A stretch of DNA of 64,000 nt from Candidatus Gerdarchaeota archaeon (GTDB lineage Archaea > Asgardarchaeota > Heimdallarchaeia > JABLTI01): the NCBI GenBank assembly GCA_016840945.1, contig JAEORJ010000339.1, positions 18,149-82,148 of the forward strand, read 5' to 3'. Made by a program: the position numbers and the translations under genes. This document shows positions 45,046 through 54,200 of the stretch, piece after piece. How positions within the stretch are numbered: position 1 is the stretch's first letter; every line of letters starts with the position of its first letter. The notes below the pieces were generated by a model that saw only the letters and a list, made by a program, of their open reading frames with translations, did not search any database and had not been told where the DNA came from.

Positions 45046-45651
45046 CAAATGATGAGTATCATTGGTTTTTATTATTTCAATGACTTTATCAGGTTTGATT
45101 AATAATTCTGTGATTGATGCATTGTCTATATTGAATGTCCAAAAATAGTTCACATCTAAATTTAAAATATAGAGAAGTATTATGCTTAGCACAACTCGGT
45201 GGCTTACAAAAACAACAATGTCTTTTTCCTCTTCATTTTTCATCATTTCAAACAATCTATCTATTCGATCAAAGACATCATTCCAAGACTCACCATTAGG
45301 GAAAACTAACTTCTCAGGGTGATAGTTCCAATTTATTTCATTTTCAGGATTTTCTTTGAATACTTCTTTATGTGTTCTACCTTGCCAATCTCCAAAATTT
45401 AAATCTAATAATAAAGGTTCTTCAGAAAATTCAGCTTTTGGATGATATTTCCTAATAGCTTGTGCAGTTTGTTTTGTGCGTGAAAGAGCACTATAATAAA
45501 TAGCATCAATATTTTCTTTTTGAAGTGCTAATCCTACTGCTTCAGCTTGCTGTAAACCATATTCTGATAATGGGATGTCCATTGTCCCTCTAAAACGTTT
45601 GTCGCCAATATTCCAATCAGTCTCGCCATGCCTTACTAAGATTATTCTCAT
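45040..45651 (-). CDS. Histidine phosphatase / phosphoglycerate-mutase-like protein
   Basis: A 203-residue member of the histidine phosphatase superfamily. The catalytic motif is LVRHGETDWN with Arg7 and His8; the second half has GDWQGRTHKEV near 86-96 and VFVSHRVVLSII near 152-163, which supplies the second histidine. The family includes cofactor-dependent phosphoglycerate mutase, alpha-ribazole phosphatase and broad-specificity phosphatases; the length and motifs favour the CobC/GpmB-like group, but the substrate is unknown. ATG 45651 follows AGGGATGATTAT; a longer in-frame start at 45705 would prepend a hydrophobic stretch with no ribosome site. Confidence 0.8.
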   Translation of the reverse strand: MRIILVRHGETDWNIGDKRFRGTMDIPLSEYGLQQAEAVGLALQKENIDAIYYSALSRTKQTAQAIRKYHPKAEFSEEPLLLDLNFGDWQGRTHKEVFKENPENEINWNYHPEKLVFPNGESWNDVFDRIDRLFEMMKNEEEKDIVVFVSHRVVLSIILLYILNLDVNYFWTFNIDNASITELLIKPDKVIEIIKTNDTHHLK

Positions 45652-45753
45652 ATAATCATCCCTAATTGCGACTTGAAAATAGACTATACAAATAAATACT
45701 ATCATGAAAATGAAAAGAAAAAAGAGGAAAAAGAGAAGAAAAAGTTGGGGAAG

Positions 45754-45836
45754 ATCCTTAATAATCCCTTAAAAAAAAAGAGATTATGAATTTTTGGAGG
45801 GAGAGACACTATTTAATGTTCGAGATTATTAAGGAT
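45754..45836 (-). repeat. 13-bp inverted repeat 3' of the pilin-like gene
   Basis: ATCCTTAATAATC (45754-45766) is the exact reverse complement of GATTATTAAGGAT (45824-45836). The arms would pair in the 3' untranslated RNA of the pilin-like gene, enclosing a 57-base loop with a T9 run (minus strand). It may be a 3' end stabiliser or terminator. A polypurine run (45704-45745, plus strand) lies just beyond, giving an oligo-pyrimidine tract on the transcribed minus strand. Confidence 0.45.
45779..45793 (+). repeat. 15-bp inverted repeat flanking the pilin-like gene (left arm)
   Basis: AGAGATTATGAATTT here is the exact reverse complement of AAATTCATAATCTCT at 47016-47030, on the other side of the pilin-like gene. 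On the mRNA the two ends (5' leader and 3' tail) are complementary. Confidence 0.6.
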
Positions 45837-45847
45837 TAGTTTCCAAC

Positions 45848-46999
45848 TTATAGATCATTAACAGTTGGCCAGACTGAGTAGAGAGAGGCTAACTGTTCAT
45901 TTATTGCTGCATTAAAGAGGAGTACTTGACCGGCGAAATGAGCATCGGTCTTTGCTGAGACTTTAAGCATGATTAAATTCAATCCTGGATTGAGTGTTAT
46001 ACCATCTTCAACATACCAGTTGTTTTTCTTGGTACCAGTTAATAGGTAATCACCATTTAACCAGAGTTTGAATTCTGTTCCACCATTTGCACCAATATCG
46101 CAAGTAATTGCTTCATCGCCATCAACATAGATATAGGACCACATATAGGCTACGCCATATTTGCCCCAATCTAGGTAATCTTGTTTATCCCATTTACCAT
46201 ATTTGTTTAGTGCAATTAAACCAGCGTGTTCACCAGCATCAACATAAGGTAAAACTTTGTTGTCTGTTTGGTCGCCAGTTTCATCAAATATTCGGCCATC
46301 TAATAGATAAGGAGTGAAATCACTTTCAGTTCCAAATCCTGAATAATCAATATAATCGAAATCAAGGTCTGGTTTCTTATTGTCGTCTTCAAAAGCTCCT
46401 AATAAGAACCAATATGTTGGTGAGTAGCCTTGTTCTGCTGGGAAGTCGCGATTACCATAGGCATCATCTTCAGCAGTTCTTAAAACTAAATAATCATGAA
46501 AACCATCATCTACTTCATCAGCAATTCCATCTAATACTTCTGCTGGAACTTGATTTGGTAAAGAGGCAACATAACCAGGTGATGTATATACTTCACCATC
46601 AAAAGTTATTTCAACATAGAATGGTTGAAAAGCTTGAATTTGATCTATAAAACCAATTGCGTAACAGTTTACTTCAGTTATGGTACTGAGTGCGACTTCT
46701 CTTTCAAGAGTATACCATAAATAAGTTGTATCACCTTGAACAACTACTACGCTCTCGATTCCAGCATCTCTTAAACCTTTATTTAATAAACCTAAAGAAA
46801 TGGTATCAATAAGACCATCATTATTTGCATCTTTAGCATTAACATAACCTGCTGTATCAACTTTTGAATTAAAGTCTAATGTTGAATTCAAGATGCCATA
46901 AACAATACCTACTGCTGCAATTGTCAAACCTATTAGTAAGACAGTTGCAATCACGCCACTTGCGGCTTTCTTGTTTCTGAAAAGCTTTCTAACGTTCAA
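45848..46999 (-). CDS. Pilin-signal-anchored surface protein with lectin-like C-terminal domain
   Basis: A 383-residue surface protein. The N-terminus, KLFRNKKAASGVIATVLLIGLTIAAV, is a class III (type IV pilin) signal: short basic head, Lys-Lys-Ala cleavage zone near residue 12 and a hydrophobic assembly helix to about 35. A pilin-like beta domain follows (to about 150; GYVNAKDANNDGLIDTISLGLLNKG, with calcium-binding-like DANNDG). The C-terminal 170 residues (YIYVDGDEAITCDIGANGG and onward) look like a jelly-roll or carbohydrate-binding domain. It would be processed by a prepilin peptidase and built into a pilus-like fibre or anchor. The start is TTG 46999 with GAGTGAT upstream. Two 15-bp complementary repeats flank it. 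Confidence 0.65.
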   Translation of the reverse strand: MNVRKLFRNKKAASGVIATVLLIGLTIAAVGIVYGILNSTLDFNSKVDTAGYVNAKDANNDGLIDTISLGLLNKGLRDAGIESVVVVQGDTTYLWYTLEREVALSTITEVNCYAIGFIDQIQAFQPFYVEITFDGEVYTSPGYVASLPNQVPAEVLDGIADEVDDGFHDYLVLRTAEDDAYGNRDFPAEQGYSPTYWFLLGAFEDDNKKPDLDFDYIDYSGFGTESDFTPYLLDGRIFDETGDQTDNKVLPYVDAGEHAGLIALNKYGKWDKQDYLDWGKYGVAYMWSYIYVDGDEAITCDIGANGGTEFKLWLNGDYLLTGTKKNNWYVEDGITLNPGLNLIMLKVSAKTDAHFAGQVLLFNAAINEQLASLYSVWPTVNDL

Positions 47000-47015
47000 T
47001 TATAATCACTCTTAT

Positions 47016-47030
47016 AAATTCATAATCTCT
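47016..47030 (+). repeat. 15-bp inverted repeat flanking the pilin-like gene (right arm)
   Basis: AAATTCATAATCTCT, exact reverse complement of 45779-45793. It lies 17 bases upstream of the TTG start of the pilin-like gene, within its leader. Confidence 0.6.
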
Positions 47031-47236
47031 CTGAGATTTACTAATTATACTTAGTTATAATGTATTAAAAGCGTTGAGAAGATATAATCCGCACTTGTGG
47101 TGACTGATTCCATATATCTAGTAATTTTATCAGCATATTTTTGTCGGATTTTCGCTTAAAACAGGTATTTTAGCATATTTTTTTATTATTTTTAATCAGA
47201 AAACTTATTTTTTCATTACAATTATCACATTTGAGG

Positions 47237-48538
47237 ATGTATTTTTTGACAATCGAGTTTGATTTGACCGAGGATTTTGCTAAAAGATTAGATTCTGAAG
47301 ATCCTTTAAGAAAATTTAGAGATGAATTTATCACCCCTGAAAATACTCTCTATATGGATGGTAACTCTTTGGGATTAATGCCTAAAGAAGCAGAAAAGTG
47401 CCTTTTAAGAGTAATTGATGAATGGAAAACATTAGCTATAAAAGGTTGGTTAGAAGCTGATAAACCTTGGTTTTATTTTAGTGAAGAGCTTGGCTCTATG
47501 ATTTCATCGATAGTTGGGGCTAAACCTGAGGAAGTAGTAGCTACTGGTACAACGACTATAAATATTCATTCACTAATAAGCACATTCTATAAACCTAAAG
47601 GTAAAAGAACAAAAATATTAGCAGATGAATTAAATTTTCCAACGGATATTTATGCTCTGGAAAGCCAAATACTTTTGAAAGGATTGGATCCAAAACAACA
47701 TCTTATATTAACTCCTAGTAGAGATGATCGCTTTATCTATGAAGAGGATATTATCAATTTAATGAGTGATGAGGTTGCGATTATTTTCTTACCCTCAGTT
47801 TTTTATCGCAGTGGTCAATTATTAGATATGGAATTATTAACAAAAGAAGCCCATAAAAAAGGAATTTTAATTGGATTCGATTGCAGCCACTCAATTGGAA
47901 CTGTTCCTCATAGATTTGATGATTGGGGAGTAGATTTTGCTCTCTGGTGTAGTTACAAATATCTCAACGGTGGACCAGGTGCATCAGCTTTCCTTTATGT
48001 CAATAAGGAACATTTCAATAAACACCCAGGTTTAGTAGGTTGGTTCGGTAATAATAAAATGACTCAATTTAATATGTCATTAGAATTTGAACCAGCAGCT
48101 ACAGCTGGTCGTTGGCAAATATCATCCCCAGGGATAATTGGTGCAGCAGCTATTGAAGGAGCATTAAAGGTTACACTTGAAGCAGGTATTGAAGCAATTC
48201 GTAAAAAATCATTGAAATTAACTAGTTACTTAATGTTTCTCATAGATAATATCCTTAGTATTGAACCTTATAATTTTACAATCGGAACTCCTAGGTTACC
48301 TGAGAAACATGGGGGGCATATAGCTCTAGAACATGAAGAATTTGCTTATGAAATAAGTGAAGCATTAAGAGCAGAAGGAGTAGTGCCTGATTTCCGACCT
48401 AGAAATATAATCAGACTTGCACCTGCAGCTCTATACAATTCTTTTCATGATATTTGGCAAGTCGTTCAAGTTATTAAGAAAATAATGGATAACAAGTTAT
48501 ATGAAAAATATATTGATGTAAAAAAAGAAATCTCATAA
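47237..48538 (+). CDS. kynU: Kynureninase
   Basis: Kynureninase cleaves kynurenine or hydroxykynurenine to anthranilate or hydroxyanthranilate plus alanine, using PLP. The 433-residue protein has the family's order: YMDGNSLGLMPKE near 39-51, FPTDIYALESQ, LPSVFYRSGQLLDM, FDCSHSIGTVPHRFDDWGVDF, and the PLP-lysine motif CSYKYLNGGPG (Lys241 of this form). GWFG and FRPRNIIRLAPAALYNS (substrate side) follow. Length and motifs are normal. Start choice is open: ATG 47237 used, TTG 47231 or TTG 47246 (with GAGG 9 bases upstream) also possible. In archaea this enzyme points to tryptophan breakdown; no other kynurenine genes are in the window. Confidence 0.95.
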   Translation: MYFLTIEFDLTEDFAKRLDSEDPLRKFRDEFITPENTLYMDGNSLGLMPKEAEKCLLRVIDEWKTLAIKGWLEADKPWFYFSEELGSMISSIVGAKPEEVVATGTTTINIHSLISTFYKPKGKRTKILADELNFPTDIYALESQILLKGLDPKQHLILTPSRDDRFIYEEDIINLMSDEVAIIFLPSVFYRSGQLLDMELLTKEAHKKGILIGFDCSHSIGTVPHRFDDWGVDFALWCSYKYLNGGPGASAFLYVNKEHFNKHPGLVGWFGNNKMTQFNMSLEFEPAATAGRWQISSPGIIGAAAIEGALKVTLEAGIEAIRKKSLKLTSYLMFLIDNILSIEPYNFTIGTPRLPEKHGGHIALEHEEFAYEISEALRAEGVVPDFRPRNIIRLAPAALYNSFHDIWQVVQVIKKIMDNKLYEKYIDVKKEIS

Positions 48539-48578
48539 TAAAATAAAAAATCTGAAAAATATCAACGAAGATGATAAA

Positions 48579-50357
48579 ATGACAGAAGAAATAGCTTGGG
48601 ATTTAACAGATGTATTTCCAAGTACAACTGATCCCTCAATCGATAAAGCAATTGAAGAAATCACTAAAATGGTTGATGACCTTGAGAAGAAGTATCAAGG
48701 GAAGATTAAAGACTTAGCAGCCAAAGGACTAAAAGAATTACTAGTTGAATATGAAAAATATCAAGTTGAATTCAGAAGTTTGGGGATGTTTGCTAGACTA
48801 TCTTTTGCAGCAAACATGACTTTATCTGATACTCAACAATTAAACGATAGAGTTAGTAAATTAGGAGCTGAATTTGGTAAAAGATTAGCTTTCTTATCAT
48901 TAGACATTGGTAAGCTTGTTTTTGAGAATCCTTCATTAATTTCTGATCCTGAATTAATTAATTATAAACATTATTTAGAGAAATTACATCGTAGAGTACC
49001 ACATCAATTATCAGAAATTGAAGAGCAAATAATTATTGAAAAGGATCAATTTGGAATTGTTGGATGGCAACAATTACAGAGTAAATGGTTGAATACTCGG
49101 CTATTTGAAGTTGAAGTCATGGGAGAAAAGCAACAACTATCGTATGGTAAAGCAAATGCTCTATTACCTCATCCTGATAGAGAAACTAGAAAATCAGCAA
49201 ATCAAGCAATTTATGAATTACTTGGTAAAGACGGTGAATTATTTGCTGATGCTTTAAGAAATATTTGCAATGACTGGATAGCTGTTTGTAAACGTCGCAA
49301 ATACAAAAATGAAATGCATTCTAGTTTAATTGCTAACGATGTCGAACAAGATATTATTGATAGTTTATTAAAAACCATAGATAATCATTCACATGTTTAC
49401 CGAAGATATTTAACATTGAAGACTAAATTGCTTGGATTAAAGAAATTAACAAATTATGATATTGATGCTCCTTTACCAGACGCTCCAAGTATGGATTATA
49501 CTTTCGAAAAAGCCAAAGAAATCGTTTTGGAAGCTTATAGTAATTTTGATGATGATTATACTTTTGGCGTAAGAGATATGTACGCCAAAAATCATATTGA
49601 TGCCTCTGCAAGATTTGGTAAGCGAAATGGTGCTTTTTGTTCAAGTTGGCATAAAGGTAAATCAGCTTTTATGTTACAAACCTTTAATGATTCATTAGAT
49701 GGTGTATATACATTAGCACATGAATTAGGGCATGCGACTCATGATTACTATTTCACTCGAGAACAAACAATACTAAATGGATCAATGCCTATGGTAGTAG
49801 CTGAAACAGCATCAATTTTTGGCGAACTTTTAGTTACTGATTTACTTCTAAAGAAAGCACAATCAAAAGAAGAAAAGAAAGCTATTATATGTCAAGTGTT
49901 AGATGGTGCAGGCATGGCTGCTTTTCAAGTATCCGCTCGTGCATGGTTTGAACAAGATATGTATGATGCCATTAAGCGTGGTGAATATTTGGATTACAAG
50001 AAGATAAGTGGTTTCTGGACCAAAAATCGTGATAGGATTTATGGTGATGCTATAGATTGGCTTGAAGTTATGGATGCTGAATGGACAATGAAACAACACT
50101 ACTTCATGCCTAATTTTAGGTTTTATAATTATCCATATGTTTATGGTCAGCTATTTGTTTATGCTTTATATCAAAAATATCTTGATGAAGGAAAGTCATT
50201 CGTTCCAAAATTAAAGAAAGCACTAGCAGTTGGTAGCAGTATCTCACCAAAAGAAATTGGTGAAATGTTAGGATTAGATGTAACTGATTCCGAATTCTGG
50301 AAATTAGGTATAAAACGTTTTGAATATTTTCTTGATGAATTAGAAAAATTAATGTAA
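48579..50357 (+). CDS. pepF: Oligoendopeptidase F (M3 family metallopeptidase)
   Basis: A 592-residue zinc oligopeptidase of the M3B family that cuts short peptides in the cytoplasm. The zinc motif is HELGHATHD at 381-389 (His381, Glu382, His385), with the third ligand Glu about 25 residues on (VAETASIFGELL). The N-terminal part (WDLTDVFPSTTDPSID) is typical. Length is normal for PepF. It begins 40 bases after kynU and may be in the same operon, a peptide-to-tryptophan catabolic pairing that is suggested only by position. A strong hairpin terminator follows the stop. Confidence 0.93.
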   Translation: MTEEIAWDLTDVFPSTTDPSIDKAIEEITKMVDDLEKKYQGKIKDLAAKGLKELLVEYEKYQVEFRSLGMFARLSFAANMTLSDTQQLNDRVSKLGAEFGKRLAFLSLDIGKLVFENPSLISDPELINYKHYLEKLHRRVPHQLSEIEEQIIIEKDQFGIVGWQQLQSKWLNTRLFEVEVMGEKQQLSYGKANALLPHPDRETRKSANQAIYELLGKDGELFADALRNICNDWIAVCKRRKYKNEMHSSLIANDVEQDIIDSLLKTIDNHSHVYRRYLTLKTKLLGLKKLTNYDIDAPLPDAPSMDYTFEKAKEIVLEAYSNFDDDYTFGVRDMYAKNHIDASARFGKRNGAFCSSWHKGKSAFMLQTFNDSLDGVYTLAHELGHATHDYYFTREQTILNGSMPMVVAETASIFGELLVTDLLLKKAQSKEEKKAIICQVLDGAGMAAFQVSARAWFEQDMYDAIKRGEYLDYKKISGFWTKNRDRIYGDAIDWLEVMDAEWTMKQHYFMPNFRFYNYPYVYGQLFVYALYQKYLDEGKSFVPKLKKALAVGSSISPKEIGEMLGLDVTDSEFWKLGIKRFEYFLDELEKLM

Positions 50358-50358
50358 C

Positions 50359-50394
50359 AAATTTGGCCTTTGCCAAATTTCTTTTTTTATTTTT
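50359..50394 (+). terminator. Strong stem-loop terminator behind pepF
   Basis: AAATTTGGC (50359-50367), loop CTTT, GCCAAATTT (50372-50380), then CTTTTTTTATTTTT. It starts just after the pepF stop codon and ends in the last codons of the convergent methyltransferase. Confidence 0.75.
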
Positions 50395-51058
50395 CAATTA
50401 TACAGAAAAGGCTCGAGTTATCGATTTCTTTGATTTCATATTGAAGATTTAATCTATCACACAAACTTTGAAAATCGGTTTCTGTAAAAGTGGTTGCAAC
50501 AAAACCATCTTTACATCTAATGATTCCATTACCTGTCTTTTCCAAGTCAATCTCACCTAGTAATCCTTCATTGGCTTGTTGCTTAAACCATTCTAATCTT
50601 TCTACCCAAATTTTACTTGAGTAACTTGAAAGGAGAATTTTTCCTTTTGGTTTGGTTACCTTAAGACATTCCTTGATGAGTATTTCAGGTTCAATTTTAA
50701 AAGCTGAAATACCATTTTGTACTACAGCAACAACATCAAAAATAGAGGAAACCTGTAAATCGCTAGCATTCATTTTGTACAATTCAACATTGCTAAAACT
50801 TTTCAAATATTCTTTAGCAAATGTAATACTTTCTTCAGAGATATCTATACCTGTGATAGATTTTGCTTTTTGAGCTATCAGTTTTAAAACTCTTCCATAT
50901 CCGCACCCAAGTTCAAGAACAGTATCTTGTTCATTAATATAGGATAATAAGAATTGTATTTCCATCTCAAGATATTGCTGTATACGGGGTGAAGCTATAT
51001 CATAACATCGTTTTAGTTTATTAGCAGATAATTTTTCGGAATAATACTCACCACTCAA
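50387..51058 (-). CDS. Class I SAM-dependent methyltransferase
   Basis: A 223-residue methyltransferase. Motif I is VLELGCGYGRVLKLIAQ near 48-64, motif II GIDISEES near 71-78, motif III/IV FDVVAVVQNG near 108-117 and the post-IV strand GKILLSS near 140-146. The acceptor is unknown. It is convergent with pepF across a terminator and divergent from the UvrA-like gene at 51250. There is a 191-base gap to that gene with no visible RNA gene. Confidence 0.8.
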   Translation of the reverse strand: MSGEYYSEKLSANKLKRCYDIASPRIQQYLEMEIQFLLSYINEQDTVLELGCGYGRVLKLIAQKAKSITGIDISEESITFAKEYLKSFSNVELYKMNASDLQVSSIFDVVAVVQNGISAFKIEPEILIKECLKVTKPKGKILLSSYSSKIWVERLEWFKQQANEGLLGEIDLEKTGNGIIRCKDGFVATTFTETDFQSLCDRLNLQYEIKEIDNSSLFCIIEK

Positions 51059-51249
51059 GATATGTCATGCTCCAAAGTAATTATTTATCACTAGAATGTT
51101 CGCTACTATTAAAGTTAATATTTTCGCTTATCCCTAATATTGTCATTTTATAAGAAGAAAAGTAAAGATAAACTGCCAAAAACTTATTGTAAGGGTCTTA
51201 AGCTACATCATACACAATTATTTGTGATATTTTCCTTGAGGAATTTTAT

Positions 51250-54200
51250 ATGAAAATTCAAATTCAAGGTGCAAAAGAGCACAATTTAAAAGATGTTAAT
51301 ATTGACATCGATGATGGGATAACAGTTGTCACAGGTATATCTGGCTCAGGGAAAACATCGTTAGTATTTGATACACTTTACAATGAAGCAAGAAGACGGT
51401 TTTTAGATATTTATTCAATAACAACATCAAATCTACGATTATCACCAGCAAATGTTGAAAATATTACTGGTTTAGGTCCAACAATAGCTGTTGGACAAAA
51501 CCTTCTAAATAGAAATCCATTATCAACATTAGCTACAGCTTCTGGTTTACATCCTTTCTTACGATTACTTTATGCTAATTTTGGTGAAAGACTTTGTTCA
51601 CAATGTAATTCTAAACTTATCATTAAAAATGAAGATGAAATTGTTGAAAAAATAACCTTACTCAAAAGAAACAATGATTTGCTAATAATAGCTCCTATAG
51701 TCATAAATTCACAAGGTAGTCATAAAACATTATTGAATCTGTTATCAAACTCTATTGGGGCTGAAAATATTATCGTTGATAGTGAGGTTTTGCCCAATAT
51801 ACCTTTGGATCCAATCGTTAAACATACTATTGAAATTAGAATGCCTAAAATCACTAAAGTGACTACTATTAAAGAAATTCGTACAATAGTTCAAGATGTT
51901 TTTGCTTTAGGTTCATTAAATATTAAAATTAAATACGACAAATATGATATCTCATTTTCAAAGACCAATGTTTGTGCTTATTGTGGTAACCATCTTGGTG
52001 AAATTAAACCACTTCATTTTCACACATCTTGCCCATTTTGTAAAGGAAAAGGGTGCGAGAATTGTAAAAACTCAGGATTACACCCAATAACAATGACTGT
52101 TTATTGGAATAATATGACATTTTCAGAATTACTTTCATGCTCTATAAGTAAAGTAAAGGTATTGTTCAATGAACCAGATTTACCAAAAGAATGTAAAAGA
52201 TTAGTTTATGAAATTAGAAAAAGATTGGATTCTTTATATAAGGTAGGTTTAGGTTATCTATCTTTGAATAGACCTTCACCAACATTATCTCGAGGTGAGT
52301 CACAAAGAGTTAGGTTAGCTGTAGCAATTTCAAGTAGATTAGAAGATATGCTGTATGTTTTGGATGAGCCAACTATTGGACAACATATGGCTGATGTTCA
52401 AAATTTCCTTCCCATTTTTAAGGATCTAAAAGGGTCTGTGATTTTTGTTGAACATGATAAAACAGCTGCGGCAATAGCTGATAAAGTAATAGACATTGGA
52501 CCAAAAGCTGGTTTAGAAGGCGGTGAGATTGTCTATTTTGGAACAACAGAAGGTTTGTGGGAAAGCAATACTATTACTGGTAGATATTTTAGCTCAAGGG
52601 AGAAATTAGCACTCCCTGATGAAAAGGAAGTTCCAAGCGAATATATTACTTTAAAAAATACTACTTTTCGGAATTTGAAAGGGATAGATGTCTCTATTCC
52701 TATTAATCGATTAACAATGATAACAGGTGTATCTGGATCTGGAAAAAGCACCTTAATAGAAGAGGTATTAGTACCTTCTCTAAAGAAAAATAAACCAATT
52801 GGTTGTGAAGAAGTTTTTGGAAGAGATTTAAAACCAGTAATTGTTGATCAAAATCCCATTGGAAGAAATCCTCGTTCAAACCCTACAACCTATACTAAAT
52901 TATCAGATATCATTAGAGATATTTATGCATCAGAAACAGATTTGAGTGCTTCTCATTTCTCCTTTAATAGACCTGAAGGTGCTTGTAGTAATTGTAATGG
53001 TATAGGTGCTCTTGAGGTAAAAATGCGTTATTTGCCATCAACCTGGATAAAATGCTCTACATGTGATGGTGAAAGATTTTCTGATGAAGTTCTTGCAAGA
53101 AAAGTTCAATTTAATTCTAAAAAATTATCAATAGCTGATTTTTACAAACTAAATGTTTCTCAAGCTTTACAATTGATAAAAGATGAAAAAAGATTATCAA
53201 TAAAAAATCGCAATGACGCGATTAGAATTTTACAAGCAATGACAGATGTTGGTTTGGATTATTTGCCTTTAGGTCAACCTTCTACTACTTTATCAGGAGG
53301 AGAAGCACAGAGAGTAAAATTAGCTAAATTCTTAGGTCAATCTTCTTTAGCTGATCGGTTGATAATTTTGGATGAACCAACTACTGGTTTACATACCTAT
53401 GATATTAGAGGGTTACTTAAAGTTCTTACACGATTAATTAATTCTGGGGCAACAATAGTTGTTGTGGAACATAATCTAGATATTATTCGTGCAGCTGATT
53501 GGATTATTGATTTAGGACCTGGGGCAGGAGATTTGGGTGGGCAAATAATTTTTGCTGGAAAGCCAAAGGATATACATGGCGAAAAAACATCACTAACAGG
53601 ACAAGCACTAAAAGATGACATGAAGAGCCATCCTAGATTTTCATCACATTCAACTGAAAAAACCAAAATCAATAAAATATCGATAAAAGGCGCTAGAATA
53701 AATAATCTGAAGAACATTGATGTTGAATTTCCAAAGAATAAACTATCAGTAGTTACAGGTGTATCAGGATCTGGGAAATCAAGTTTAATTAGTAATACCC
53801 TTGAGCTTGAAGCTAGGCGTAGATATCTTGAAATGTTGTCATTATACGAGCGTCAAGGTTTAAAAGAAGGTCCTGAAGCACCTGTTGATTCGATAACAGG
53901 ACTAGGAGTTACAATAGCAGTTGGCTCAGATGGCCGTCGATATAATATTAGACAAACTGTTGGGCTTGAAACAGAATTATCTTTTCATCTTGCAGTTTTA
54001 TTTGCTAATATTGGTGAAAAATATTGTTTAAACTGCCAAACTAAAATGATTAGAGCTGATACTTGGATTTGCCCCAATTGTAAAGCAACTGAACCTATTG
54101 CCAAAGTACGGAGATTCTCCCCCAACAATTATGCTGCAGCATGTAAAACTTGTAATGGTGTTGGTAATCTTAGAAAACCAGTGCCTGAGAAATTAATTAT

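Noticed and set aside
45704..45772. A 22-codon plus-strand frame, very rich in Lys and Arg, reminiscent of ribosomal protein L41e
   Set aside because: It lies in a polypurine run where any frame gives Lys, Arg or Glu; no ribosome site precedes it, and the tract is better read as the T-rich end of the minus-strand pilin-like transcript.
46108..46650. Two plus-strand His/Gln/Leu-rich frames inside the pilin-like gene
   Set aside because: Composition is that of antisense reading of an AT-rich gene; no ribosome site, and they are interrupted.
47132..47182. Direct repeat AGCATATTTTT twice, 40 bases apart, upstream of kynU
   Set aside because: Short and AT-rich; no palindrome and no clear relation to promoter elements.
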